Notes: a model not told the origin generated them from the letters alone. A stretch of 41,009 bases of DNA from Desulfuromonas sp. (GCA_028685815.1 JAQUDG010000009.1:1-41009), one strand, 5' to 3'; numbered from the stretch's first letter, positions 18,971-27,999 are shown. Program-made: numbers and translations.

Positions 18971-19246
18971 ATGAATAAATCGGAACTTATTGAAGCCTTG
19001 TCTCTGGAAAAAGATCTGACACATAAACGAGCAGAGCACATAGTTAATCTTATTTTCAATTCCATGACAGAGGAGTTGAGTAATGATGGTAGAATAGAAA
19101 TCCGCGGTTTTGGCAGTTTTGTGGTAAAGGAATATAAGGCCTATACTGGACGGAATCCAAAGACAGGTGAAACAATTCAGGTGAAAAACAAGAAGCTGCC
19201 TTTTTTCAAAGTGGGTAAAGAACTGCGCGAAAGAGTGGATAGCTGA
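18971..19246 (+). CDS. ihfB: integration host factor beta-like DNA-binding protein
   Basis: A 91-residue HU/IHF-family protein that bends DNA. NKSELIEAL at the start, RIEIRGFGSF and TGRNPKTGE in the DNA-embracing arm, and the C-terminal PFFKVGKELRERV match IHF-beta more closely than HU (E. coli IhfB has SELIE, RIEIRGFGSF and HFKPGKELRDR). A candidate alpha partner is encoded at 38735. AGGAGG is 5 bases upstream of the ATG. It stands alone, between the cupin regulators and the chemosensory cluster, with its own promoter and terminator. HU cannot be fully excluded. Confidence 0.82.
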   Translation: MNKSELIEALSLEKDLTHKRAEHIVNLIFNSMTEELSNDGRIEIRGFGSFVVKEYKAYTGRNPKTGETIQVKNKKLPFFKVGKELRERVDS

Positions 19247-19282
19247 GTAACAACATATATTTAGAGTTTTGGATGCAAAAAC

Positions 19283-19317
19283 AAAAAAGGCCGTGTTTTT
19301 ATAACACGGCCTTTTTT
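19283..19317 (+). terminator. rho-independent terminator after ihfB (bidirectional)
   Basis: A-run plus GGCCGTGTT (19283-19297) pairs with AACACGGCC plus T-run (19303-19317), loop of five bases. The A-run and T-run make it functional in both directions. Confidence 0.93.
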
Positions 19318-19563
19318 ATATACATTTATGTAAAATATAGTGGTTTTATAATGTCGGCTTAACTAGTATGTTGTTTGGTGTTTAAGGAAATGATTAACCT
19401 CTTGTCTAAGAGTGTAAATGTAATAGCGCTTAAACATGTGAGCGAAGTCGAGTAGATGTGTCAGTAAAAACGCGGGCAGGACTGTGTATAGGTTTCCTGG
19501 ATTGAAATTTGTATTTGGCTATCGTGTCCAGGCTTTTTGATTTGTATGACGGGAGTTATTTGT

Positions 19564-19932
19564 ATGGCAAAAATATTAGTGGCAGATGACAGTAAAACAG
19601 AACTGGCCTTTTTGCTAGAAATCCTGAAAAACACAGGTCATACGGTGGTGGCAGTTGTCGATGGGCTACAGGCAGAAGAAAAGGCCAGATCAGAGCCATT
19701 CGACCTAATTATCCTTGACGTTATTATGCCAAATAAAAACGGGTTTCAGGTTTGTCGTTCATTAAAGCGCGATCCTGAACTCAAAAATATCCCTATTGTG
19801 CTGACTACCTCGAAATCAGGCGAAAGTGATAAGTTTTGGGGTAAAAAGCAGGGAGCCGATGAATACATTGTTAAACCGTATGAGCCGGTAGATATTCTGT
19901 TGGCGGTTAAAAAATATGTTGGAGGCGCGTAG
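19564..19932 (+). CDS. PilH-like single-domain response regulator
   Basis: A 122-residue stand-alone receiver domain. The acidic pocket D8/D9, the phospho-acceptor D52 (ILDVIMP) and the lysine in IVKPYEP are present. The segment DKFWGKKQGADEYIVKP closely resembles PilH of the Pseudomonas Pil-Chp system (DKVWGKRQGARDYLTKP as I remember it). It probably accepts phosphate from the CheA encoded downstream and acts on type IV pilus motors or as a phosphate sink. GGGAG is 8 bases before the ATG. Its stop overlaps the next start (TAGTG). The 246-base gap upstream holds a possible TATAAT (19347-19352) and a weak CCTGGA/TCCAGG hairpin (19496-19532) followed by five T, but no convincing promoter. Confidence 0.9.
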   Translation: MAKILVADDSKTELAFLLEILKNTGHTVVAVVDGLQAEEKARSEPFDLIILDVIMPNKNGFQVCRSLKRDPELKNIPIVLTTSKSGESDKFWGKKQGADEYIVKPYEPVDILLAVKKYVGGA

Positions 19933-20477
19933 TGGACCTTGCGACAGCGTTTCAGAAATATGCACAGAACGAAAACGGCCAGCTTGTTCTGCAATTTTCT
20001 GGAACAGAGCACCTGTGCAAGATAAGCATTGAAGATGGTGAAGCGGTAGACATCAGGCTTGGTCGTTTCGACGTTGATGAGACCATAGAGTTCGTCTCCT
20101 CCCATGAAATAATTGAAGTAAGTTTTATTAAGGGCTTTGTTCCGAAGAAAAAACTGCCTGTCCCCATAACAGACCGACTGTTAGGCGAGGGTGCTTATAA
20201 GTCTCCCGAAAAAAAACCAAGTGTAGCTAAGTCGGATATAGCTAAGCCATCATCCGGCGGTGAACAAGTGGCTGCAGCAAAGATAAATAAAGTTATCAGC
20301 GGGTATGTGGACATCGTCGGTCCGCTAGGGGTTGTCATGCTAGAGAACTTACTTAAGAAAATCGATTACACCCGAAATTCACCCATGCCTGCTGATGATT
20401 ACACCTTCATGGTAGAGAAGTTAGCAGCGGATGTGCCCGAAAACATGCGCGTAGAATTTATGCAAACGATTAAATGA
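19932..20477 (+). CDS. uncharacterised protein of the chemosensory cluster, DUF4388-like N-terminus
   Basis: Not recognised with confidence. 181 residues, soluble, no signal peptide. Residues 1-85 (FSGTEHLCKISIEDGEAVDIRLG...) have the look of a half PATAN/DUF4388 module (ligand or protein binding beta-rich segment). A charged, low-complexity linker spans about 90-110. The C-terminal 70 residues (VDIVGPLGVVMLENLL ... ADDYTFMVEKLAADVP) form a separate helical domain of a type I recall at the C-terminus of some signalling proteins. The GTG start overlaps the stop of the PilH-like gene, so the two are translationally coupled and probably act together. Function unknown. Confidence 0.75.
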   Translation: MDLATAFQKYAQNENGQLVLQFSGTEHLCKISIEDGEAVDIRLGRFDVDETIEFVSSHEIIEVSFIKGFVPKKKLPVPITDRLLGEGAYKSPEKKPSVAKSDIAKPSSGGEQVAAAKINKVISGYVDIVGPLGVVMLENLLKKIDYTRNSPMPADDYTFMVEKLAADVPENMRVEFMQTIK

Positions 20478-20525
20478 CTAGTCGTTTTGCTAATGTGATG
20501 TAATTTGTTGTTGAGGAGTTACTAA

Positions 20526-21407
20526 ATGTTAAAAAAACTATCGATCAGAAAACGAATAGTTGTTGTGCTGGCGGTTATCTATGTTGCTTCAATAGCTGTT
20601 GCAGTTGCAGGCGGTGGCTATGTCTTGCTCAAAGATATGGAAAGGGAGGCGCAGGAGAAAACGGATCTATTTGCCGCCGTCATGTCCAGTTCTGCCAAAT
20701 ATTTGCATAACGTCATTCGCCCCAAGGCTGAAAAGCTGGTGCCAGCAGATGCTTATTTTCCGGAAAGTGGCGTAGGTGTTCTGATGCTGACAGAAACAGC
20801 TCGCTATGTTCAGGAGATATACCCTGAGTATATTTTCCGCTACGCGTCACCTAACCCTCTGAACCAAGAAAGCCTGTCAAATCAGTTCGAAGATGGGATC
20901 ATTGACCAAATGGAAGCGGGTGAGGTTGGCGAATGGAAGGGATTCACTGAGCGTGACGGTAAGAGCTATTACGCAGTGGCCAAACCATTGGTAGCTGGGT
21001 CTGACTGCATAAGCTGCCACGATGTCCCAGAGGTCGCGCATCCAGAACAAGTGGAACAGTATGGCACCAGATCAGGGTACGGTTATATGGAAGGTGACGT
21101 GGTGGGAGCACGCTTTATTTACGTGCCGATTGAGATGGTCAAGATTCAAGCGTACCAGCGCATTTTATACTTTTCCATAGGGTTCAGTATTTTCTTTCTG
21201 CTTGTGCTGTTTGCAGTGGACAGATTTATCGTTACCAGTATCGTCAGGCCAATTGAACACATTGTCTCCGTAGCAGAAAAAATAAGCCGAGGCAATCTTG
21301 ACGCCGAGTTTGATATAAAATCCCGAGACGAAATCCGCTCTTTAGCGGATGCATTTGAACGTATGAAGGTATCAATGGCAAAAGCAATGGATATATTGCG
21401 TCAATAA
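20526..21407 (+). CDS. membrane haem-c sensor: Tll0287-like (DUF3365) periplasmic domain plus HAMP, no output domain
   Basis: 293 residues. Transmembrane helix 1 is about residues 10-35 and helix 2 about 211-236. The periplasmic part carries a haem-c attachment motif CISCH at 161-165, with the DUF3365/Tll0287 hallmarks (LTETARYVQ near 88, FRYASPNPLNQ near 104, KPLV preceding the haem motif). A HAMP domain (about 236-289) is the whole cytoplasmic part; no kinase, cyclase or methyl-accepting domain follows. Haem redox state or a bound gas probably alters the HAMP, but a partner must carry the signal; the receptor or CheA encoded just downstream are candidates. Exact haem ligands cannot be read from the sequence. 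Confidence 0.9.
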   Translation: MLKKLSIRKRIVVVLAVIYVASIAVAVAGGGYVLLKDMEREAQEKTDLFAAVMSSSAKYLHNVIRPKAEKLVPADAYFPESGVGVLMLTETARYVQEIYPEYIFRYASPNPLNQESLSNQFEDGIIDQMEAGEVGEWKGFTERDGKSYYAVAKPLVAGSDCISCHDVPEVAHPEQVEQYGTRSGYGYMEGDVVGARFIYVPIEMVKIQAYQRILYFSIGFSIFFLLVLFAVDRFIVTSIVRPIEHIVSVAEKISRGNLDAEFDIKSRDEIRSLADAFERMKVSMAKAMDILRQ

Positions 21408-21442
21408 ATTTGTTGTTCAATAGCTTTAATGGAGTCGACGAT

Positions 21443-22768
21443 ATGGTTGGAGGTAAAAATACAGTCCTTATAGTTGATGATTCGCCTACGGTAAGACGTC
21501 TGGTCGAATTGGTCTTAAGCCAAAATGGCTTTGACGTTATATCAGCCGAGGACGGTGAATCTGGGCTCGAAATGGCCCGACAGCACCACCCGAGGATAAT
21601 CTTGGTTGATTTCGTCATGCCGCGCATGAACGGACATATGTTCTGCAAGGAATTGCGTGAAGATGAGCACCTGCGTGATGTACCAGTTATCTTGGTTTCG
21701 TCAAAAAGTGATGTTGTCGGACAGGCTTTTGAAGAGAGTTTCGGTATTGTGCATTACTTTACCAAACCATTCGAACCTGATGTTCTTGTTGCAAAAATTA
21801 ACGAGGTACTGCAAAAGGTCGACGAGACTGAGCGCGAAACAGGAGCGTTAGCCTCGAAAGCGGACGGCAATTTTTCTGTCAGCGAAACGACTGCAACCGG
21901 CGACACCCAGTCGGAAAAAGTGAATAGTGGGATCTCTATCGATTTAATTAACGATAAAATCGATAAAGTTGTGCGCGCCTACTTTCAGAAAGATTTTCCG
22001 GTTCTTATGAAGAACGTGTTGGCTGACACGCTTAAAGAAGCAGGCCTAGTCAAACATCAGACGCTTGTATTGTCTGGAGATTTAAGTGAGATGTCGCTGG
22101 CCGAAATACTTAATTTTTGTGCTAACACTCTGCAAAATGGGCGTTTGACTGTTTTTTCTGATGATACCTTTGCAGAGATTTTCCTAGATTGTGGGTGCTT
22201 AGTTTTTGCGACTGCAAGCCAGAAGGGAACACACACCTTTCTGATTGATATGATGCGTGATGATAATCGGTTCACCTGCGACAATAAAGTGCTGCAGGAG
22301 GTGATTCTTGAATCAAGGGTAAGCGGCGTGCCCATAGGACGTGCCTTGGTCGCGCGAAATATCATCAGCGAAGAAGATTTGATGTACTATTTGCGCCAAC
22401 ATGCCCAGGACGCGGTGACCAAGGCAATGGTAGTAGGAAAAGGCAGTTTCTTCCTAGAAAAAGATGAAATCCCCCATAACCTAACCGATATTTCATTCAG
22501 GATGCCCATGCCCGAGGTATTGCTTGTCGGGGCGCGACCCCTTCCTCCCGCACCTATGTTCTTCGAAGAAGGCTTGCGGGTGCAGCGTCTCCCGGCATGC
22601 GCTGACCTTATGCAGCGCGAATTATTAACATATGATGAAGCCGACTTGGTTGCCAAAATGGATGGCAGGACCATGGCCGAATTGCTTGCGGTAAGCGAAT
22701 TTAGTGCGGATGTGGTAAGAGGTATTGCTTCCACGCTATACATGGCTGGAGCTGTGGCGATCAGTTAG
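21443..22768 (+). CDS. response regulator with PATAN (DUF4388) output domain
   Basis: 441 residues. The N-terminal receiver (about 6-125) has DD at 12-13, phospho-acceptor D56 (ILVDFVMP) and YFTKPFEP. A linker of about 80 residues follows, then a PATAN/DUF4388 domain (from about 208, LSGDLSEMSLAEILNFC, RLTVFSD) and a C-terminal region resembling the second half of the same family. Cyanobacterial PatA/PixG proteins, which work in pilus phototaxis pathways, join the same two modules in the opposite order. The ATG at 21443 has GGAG 8 bases upstream; an upstream TTG at 21410 lacks one. It likely relays the CheA signal to a pilus or cyclic-dinucleotide target. Confidence 0.88.
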   Translation: MVGGKNTVLIVDDSPTVRRLVELVLSQNGFDVISAEDGESGLEMARQHHPRIILVDFVMPRMNGHMFCKELREDEHLRDVPVILVSSKSDVVGQAFEESFGIVHYFTKPFEPDVLVAKINEVLQKVDETERETGALASKADGNFSVSETTATGDTQSEKVNSGISIDLINDKIDKVVRAYFQKDFPVLMKNVLADTLKEAGLVKHQTLVLSGDLSEMSLAEILNFCANTLQNGRLTVFSDDTFAEIFLDCGCLVFATASQKGTHTFLIDMMRDDNRFTCDNKVLQEVILESRVSGVPIGRALVARNIISEEDLMYYLRQHAQDAVTKAMVVGKGSFFLEKDEIPHNLTDISFRMPMPEVLLVGARPLPPAPMFFEEGLRVQRLPACADLMQRELLTYDEADLVAKMDGRTMAELLAVSEFSADVVRGIASTLYMAGAVAIS

Positions 22769-22810
22769 GTTTTACTCGGATATGTACGGTGAACACGTAT
22801 AGATGCCCTA

Positions 22811-22853
22811 CGCGGTCGGGTGGGAGTAGCTTTGAGCTAACTAGCCGACCGCG
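22811..22853 (+). other. intercistronic hairpin inside the chemosensory cluster
   Basis: Arms CGCGGTCGG (22811-22819) and CCGACCGCG (22845-22853) with a nested TAGCT/AGCTA stem (22827-22839). No U-run follows, so it is more likely an RNA processing or stabilising element than a terminator. A TATAAT at 22870-22875 lies between it and the next gene, with no good -35. Confidence 0.5.
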
Positions 22854-22894
22854 AGTAAGACTAGCCCAATATAATCGAATTTAAAGGGATCGGT

Positions 22895-23707
22895 ATGAGC
22901 GATATTCAGAAAACATTGCTCCCTGTTTTTATTGAAGAGACAGAATTGGCCCTGGAGCAAATTGCGACCTTTATTCAGACATATCGCGATGGAACCGAGA
23001 CGGATGAAATAGTTGAGCTTGCACGCCGAGCGGCGCATACCGTAAAGGGAACAGCAGCGCTTGTAAAACGTTTTCAGACCAGCAACTTAGCGCACTTGCT
23101 TGAGCAGCATTTGGATGAGGGACAGGAGTCCGGTGACGCAGATATTGAGAAAATATCTGCTTGGTACACAGAGCTGTGTAGTTATCTGGCGTTGGCCAAA
23201 GACGGCGCAGAGGAAGATACTTTTGAAGCCGCCGCCGATTCTGCCTCTGACCTTAACTCACTCCTTAACGAAGCTGATCTGGACATCATTAATGACTTTG
23301 CCCTTCCTTTTATGCTCAAGCTACATCAGGCAGAGGAAGAGCAACACGAGGTGCTGCGTCCATTATGTTGCCGGTTTTTTGTTGGGGGCAGGCAGTATTT
23401 TATAAGTATTAAGGACGTGCTAGAGATATATCAATACGAATCCGTCACTTATTTGCCGTTCGCGCCTACGTTTGTCGTCGGATTGCTCAATATTCGCGGG
23501 GTTGTGGTGCCAGTAGTTAATTTAGCGGTGGTTGACAGCGGCAGCAGCAGCTCTACAGACTTGAGTGCTTCATATGCGGTTGTGGCAACAAGCGTTAACG
23601 GGGACGTGGCTTTTATATCCGATACGATACCGCAGTTGAGTATGAAAACTGCCGGCCATCATATTGAAGTCGCGTCATTTATTCAGGATAACAAGGTGCA
23701 GGCATAA
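22895..23707 (+). CDS. HPt-CheW fusion protein
   Basis: 270 residues. The N-terminal part is a histidine phosphotransfer domain: the helix ARRAAHTVKGTAALV has the phospho-histidine H48 in the HxxKG context. An acidic linker (about 100-145) follows, then a CheW domain (about 150-265; CCRFFVGGRQYFISIKDV, YLPFAPTFVVGLLNIRG, VVPVVNL). CheW joins receptors to CheA; an HPt on the same protein would let the coupling protein itself take part in phosphotransfer. The CheA encoded next starts 2 bases after this stop. AAAGGGA is about 5 bases before the ATG. Confidence 0.9.
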   Translation: MSDIQKTLLPVFIEETELALEQIATFIQTYRDGTETDEIVELARRAAHTVKGTAALVKRFQTSNLAHLLEQHLDEGQESGDADIEKISAWYTELCSYLALAKDGAEEDTFEAAADSASDLNSLLNEADLDIINDFALPFMLKLHQAEEEQHEVLRPLCCRFFVGGRQYFISIKDVLEIYQYESVTYLPFAPTFVVGLLNIRGVVVPVVNLAVVDSGSSSSTDLSASYAVVATSVNGDVAFISDTIPQLSMKTAGHHIEVASFIQDNKVQA

Positions 23708-23708
23708 C

Positions 23709-25994
23709 ATGGATCATCTTGGTTCAGCGAAAGAATTCTTTTTTGATGAAGCTACAGAGCATCTTGCCTATTTAGAATCCGGTTTACTTCAGATAGAAAC
23801 TCAGATTCTAATTGATGAAAATGCGCGCCCTGGAGCTGAGCTCATAGATAGCCTTTTTCGTTCCGCGCATACACTCAAAGGTGCGTCTGCGCTGCTCAAG
23901 TTTAAAGAAATTAGTGATATTGCGCATGAGTTTGAGGAATTGCTCGAACAGATCAAGCTTGGCTCCAAAACTATAAGCACAAATACTATTGATGCCATGC
24001 TTGTTGGTATTGATGCCATGCGCGCGCTATTGCATGCAGTTGAAAAACCTGAATATAAGCAGATAGCTAGTGAAGTGGTACAAAATTTCAACAGTATTTT
24101 TACTCAAGCTCTAGACAGCACTAAAATATCGCGTGCGGAGACAACGCAACCCGAGGTCGGGATCACCAATTTTGAAACCGTCAGTTTCGATAGCAGTAAT
24201 ACCGTAAAGGTTGATATCGCCCAGATTGACAAAATGATGAACCTTCTAGGCGAGTTGACCGTCAATAAGAGCCATATCCTCGATCAGGTTAGTCATGCCG
24301 AAGGGATGAAGGAAGAGATAGATTTCGCGCGTGAACGTCTCCTGCGTGAGATACGCGTGTTTTCGGAACGCCATGAATATTCAATTGCATCCGATAGTAG
24401 TGCCGAAGAATCGAAGCGAAGTGAGCTGACGGTTGCAGATTTTGATGAACTAGAATTTGATCGCTACGACGAGCTTAACCTTTTCTCGCGTAAGTTGCAG
24501 GAGATCAGCAACGACATCAATGAGGGGTTGTCCGAAATACACACCTTCCTCAATAGTTTGAGTCTAGATGTTGATGAGATGGATCGTATGACTGCAGAGA
24601 TGAAAGAGAAGATCTCGGCTATCCGGACACTTCCTGTCGAACATCTATACCGTAGATTCAAACGCACCTTCCGCAATCTGTTTCGGGCGCAGGACAATAT
24701 ATCTGCGCAACTAGAACTTAAGGGAGGAGAAACGCTCATTGGCCGTACGGTCATTGAGGGGCTATTCGATCCAATGGTTCACTTGCTACGCAACGCCCTT
24801 GCTCACGGGATTGAATCCAAAAACGAACGACTCGCAGCAGGAAAACCTTCAGAAGGCACGGTAACAATTACAGCTGTCAGGCGAGGGAATTCCGCGGTTA
24901 TAACCGTGTCCGATGATGGGCGTGGCATCTCGCTTGAAAAAGTACGCGACAAAGCAGTGTCCTTGGGATGGCTTGAGCCAGATTTTGATATTGAGCAGCG
25001 AGCACTGATAGATATGATCTTCAGGCCAGGGTTTAGTACTCAGGTGGATGCCGATGAACTCTCCGGCCGCGGGGTGGGGATGGATGTCGTCCTTGACAGA
25101 ATTTCTGCTCTAAATGGCACTATAGACGTAGTGACCGAGGAGGGGAAGGGAACAAGTTTTATACTCCAAATTCCCCTGTCGCTTATTATCATAAACGTGG
25201 TCCAATTTCGCGTCGGACATCACTTGTATGTAATTCCCACAACACTGGTTGAAGAGATTCAAGGGATGCGTGACCTTGACGTAGTTGGTGAACATGTGGT
25301 TAGACAAGGAGAGCGCTACCGCATTTTAAATCTAAATACATGTTTTTCCATTCCAGAGGCTGATGCTACACGCAGGTGTGTTCTATTCGTTAAAACAATG
25401 GGGGCTAGGATTGGTCTCTCCGTTGAAGAAGTCCTGACACAGGAAGACACGGTTATTCGTGCGTTTGGGTCCTTACTTGACTCCATGCGGTGCTTTTCAG
25501 GAACTAGCGTGTCAGGTGGCGGTGATATACGCTTAGTTATCAATCCTGCGCGCTTGGTAGATGTTGTTGGTGACGCCCTCCATCAGAATTTGCATGCCCC
25601 AGCAGCCCCAATTGCCGACACAAAACGAAGTTTAAGGGTTCTTATCGTTGACGACTCACTTAGTGTACGCAAGTACGCAAGCCTTATTCTCGAAGGGAAC
25701 GGAATTGAGGTTCTCACTGCAGTCAATGGACAGGAAGCACTAAATCTGCTTGAAACAGAGAAAGTGGACTTTGTTTTTACTGACCTGGAAATGCCAGTGA
25801 TGCACGGGTATGAACTGCTGGCTGAGTTGAAGCGACGTGAATCACTCGCTGCTGTTCCGGTAGTGGTAATTACATCTAGAGCAGGTTCGCAGCACAAAGA
25901 AAAAGCTTTAAATATGGGGGCTTGCGGCTATTTGGTCAAACCATTTGATGAAGATTCGCTTCTCGGGAAATTGCGCGAGCTTACTTTGTACTAA
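23709..25994 (+). CDS. hybrid chemotaxis histidine kinase CheA with C-terminal receiver
   Basis: 761 residues. Domains in order: HPt with H54 (FRSAHTLKGASALL), linker, dimerisation helices (about 170-330, VDIAQIDKMMNLLGEL), HATPase with N-box HLLRNALAHGIE, G1 VSDDGRGI and G2 GRGVGMDVV, a CheW-like coupling domain, and a receiver (about 640-760; VLIVDDSLSVRK, FTDLEMPVMHG, YLVKPFD). No P2 docking domain like that of enteric CheA is apparent. ATG 23709 directly follows the HPt-CheW stop and gives the expected N-terminus; an upstream in-frame start at 23664 lies inside that gene and is rejected. Such CheA-REC hybrids are typical of Pil-Chp, Frz and Pix pathways. Confidence 0.94.
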   Translation: MDHLGSAKEFFFDEATEHLAYLESGLLQIETQILIDENARPGAELIDSLFRSAHTLKGASALLKFKEISDIAHEFEELLEQIKLGSKTISTNTIDAMLVGIDAMRALLHAVEKPEYKQIASEVVQNFNSIFTQALDSTKISRAETTQPEVGITNFETVSFDSSNTVKVDIAQIDKMMNLLGELTVNKSHILDQVSHAEGMKEEIDFARERLLREIRVFSERHEYSIASDSSAEESKRSELTVADFDELEFDRYDELNLFSRKLQEISNDINEGLSEIHTFLNSLSLDVDEMDRMTAEMKEKISAIRTLPVEHLYRRFKRTFRNLFRAQDNISAQLELKGGETLIGRTVIEGLFDPMVHLLRNALAHGIESKNERLAAGKPSEGTVTITAVRRGNSAVITVSDDGRGISLEKVRDKAVSLGWLEPDFDIEQRALIDMIFRPGFSTQVDADELSGRGVGMDVVLDRISALNGTIDVVTEEGKGTSFILQIPLSLIIINVVQFRVGHHLYVIPTTLVEEIQGMRDLDVVGEHVVRQGERYRILNLNTCFSIPEADATRRCVLFVKTMGARIGLSVEEVLTQEDTVIRAFGSLLDSMRCFSGTSVSGGGDIRLVINPARLVDVVGDALHQNLHAPAAPIADTKRSLRVLIVDDSLSVRKYASLILEGNGIEVLTAVNGQEALNLLETEKVDFVFTDLEMPVMHGYELLAELKRRESLAAVPVVVITSRAGSQHKEKALNMGACGYLVKPFDEDSLLGKLRELTLY

Positions 25995-26106
25995 TATTTA
26001 AAATTAGTCTGTATTGATAGTATTGAGGTTGCCAAAAAATTCTGTTGGTAGAGGTCCTACTGGACAACAGCCTGCTGGGGAAAGTTTTAAGGGAGAAAGT
26101 TCAATT

Positions 26107-27999
26107 ATGTCTGATCATGCGCGTAAAATATCCAGTGTCAAAATGATAACGACACGCAACTTGCTCTCGATGGGGGCGTTGATTGTGCTGCTTCTTTTTC
26201 TCAATTTTGCCACCTATCACATGCTCTCTGACTCTGGGCATCAGAAGGCTGTTTCGGCAATGGAGCGGATGCAGGTTCTGGATGGCCTGTTAATTACTAT
26301 GTCAGATCTGCAAGTTTTAGAAGGGGAGTTGGTTTCTGCTGCTCAGCAAAAGAGTATTAATGAAGCTGAAAAGAAAGCAAGCCAAATCAAGGAAGTGTTG
26401 CTACAGGTGAATTCAGAACTTAACCAACTGCGCAGATTAGTTGCGATCGACAGCGGTGAAGTTGGCACCACTTGGGTTAATAGTGTTTTGCGCTATCTCA
26501 AGATTCAGGTCCCAGATTTCACCCGCTATCAATCGTTGAAAACCCTCGATATCCTGGACGATGTTTACACTAGTCTTGAAAAACGCCTGACTTTGGTCGT
26601 GGGTGATTTGGCGTTAAAGAAAAGTTTTGCCGCTACATCCATGCAGTATGCCGAATATAAGCAGGATGTGCGCGAGTTTAACCAGAATATCAACACCCTT
26701 CGCGGAAATTTTAAAAAAGAGGTCAGCCTGCAGCATTCTGCTTCAAGTCAGGATGTTGTTTTCCATACGGTGTTAGGCGTTATAATACTTCTATTTATCT
26801 TGGTTGTAGGATTAATCTCCTTGAGAAATAGGCGCCTGATTGGTTCGGTACAGTTGTTGCGTCAGACCGCTAATCGCATTTACGAAGGTGATTTCAGTGA
26901 AATTACCGCAATTCCCCGCGATGAGATTGGTGCGGCAACATTGCTGATCAGTGAGGCTGTTGGGCAATACAAAGAAGCGATTCTGGCGGATGCGGACCGT
27001 GAAACTACCCAGGAGAACTTGATTGGGTTCTTAGACGTGGTTAGTGAAGCTGCTGAAGGTGACCTTACCCTTAAGGCACCGGTTACTGCTGACGCTTTCG
27101 GCTCAGTTGCCGATGCGTATAACCTAATGGTTGAGAGTCTGGCGGATCTGCTCAAAGAAACAAAGCGAAGCGCTGATGACGTTGGTATCCAGTCAAAATA
27201 CCTCATGCAGATATTCCAGGATCTTGAAGCTGGGGCGCTGGCTCAGAGTACTCAGATTGAAAAGGTAACCAAGGCGGTGGAAAAATCTGAGGTTGCTGCT
27301 CAGGAAATTACTGAAAAGGCCGCATTGGCACAGGAAGTGTCAATGCAAGTAGACTTGGTTACCGCAAAAGGGCAAGATTTGGTCAACGACAACATCGACG
27401 GCATGCAGTTAATCCGCATTACGGTGCAAGTTATCAACAAAAAGATGAAAAACTTATCAGAGCGTATCCTCGAAATCGGCACAATATCGAAGTTGATCTC
27501 AGATATTGCCACGCGGACTACGATACTGGCGATGAATGCTTCAATCGAGGCCTCGCGTGCAGGAGAGCAAGGACGTGGGTTTCTGGTCATATCGGATGAA
27601 ATCAAACGCTTGGCGGACAAGTCAGCTGAAGCGACAAAGCAGATAAATGGAGTTATAAAGTCTATTCAGACAGATGCAGGCGAAGTTACCGCATCCCTTG
27701 AAGAAGAGACCAAGACTGTTGAGAGCCAGACACGATTGGCTCAGGATACCGGAGATGCGTTTAATTCTATTAAAGATGCAATTGAGAAGTCGAAAAGTGT
27801 GGTCACCGAAATTTCGGAACTTTCTAAAGCGCAGTTGGAAATAACTAAAAATGTCGATGAGGCTATGCTGCGAGTGGTTGAGATTTCACAAATTGCTCAA
27901 AGACACGTTGAAGATTCTTCCAAAATAACCACCGGTCTCAATAAGCAGTCTTCAGAACTGCTCTTATCCGTAGATACATTTCGTTTGCCCGAGGATTAG
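26107..27999 (+). CDS. methyl-accepting chemotaxis protein, PilJ-like
   Basis: 630 residues. Transmembrane helix 1 about 18-40 and helix 2 about 219-239 enclose an all-helical periplasmic domain of some 180 residues. A HAMP domain (about 240-290) and a second HAMP-like segment follow. The cytoplasmic signalling hairpin has the tip TTILAMNASIEASRAG and GRGFLVISDEIKRLAD, which resembles PilJ. No C-terminal CheR-docking pentapeptide is present. ATG 26107 follows GGGAG (26091-26095); an upstream TTG at 26014 would add an unlikely 31-residue leader. The last 60 bases of this gene recur, decayed, at 28758-28817. Confidence 0.92.
   Translation: MSDHARKISSVKMITTRNLLSMGALIVLLLFLNFATYHMLSDSGHQKAVSAMERMQVLDGLLITMSDLQVLEGELVSAAQQKSINEAEKKASQIKEVLLQVNSELNQLRRLVAIDSGEVGTTWVNSVLRYLKIQVPDFTRYQSLKTLDILDDVYTSLEKRLTLVVGDLALKKSFAATSMQYAEYKQDVREFNQNINTLRGNFKKEVSLQHSASSQDVVFHTVLGVIILLFILVVGLISLRNRRLIGSVQLLRQTANRIYEGDFSEITAIPRDEIGAATLLISEAVGQYKEAILADADRETTQENLIGFLDVVSEAAEGDLTLKAPVTADAFGSVADAYNLMVESLADLLKETKRSADDVGIQSKYLMQIFQDLEAGALAQSTQIEKVTKAVEKSEVAAQEITEKAALAQEVSMQVDLVTAKGQDLVNDNIDGMQLIRITVQVINKKMKNLSERILEIGTISKLISDIATRTTILAMNASIEASRAGEQGRGFLVISDEIKRLADKSAEATKQINGVIKSIQTDAGEVTASLEEETKTVESQTRLAQDTGDAFNSIKDAIEKSKSVVTEISELSKAQLEITKNVDEAMLRVVEISQIAQRHVEDSSKITTGLNKQSSELLLSVDTFRLPED

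Noticed and set aside
26014-26106. Upstream TTG start for the chemoreceptor adding 31 residues
   Set aside because: The added residues are not receptor-like and GGGAG precedes the ATG at 26107.
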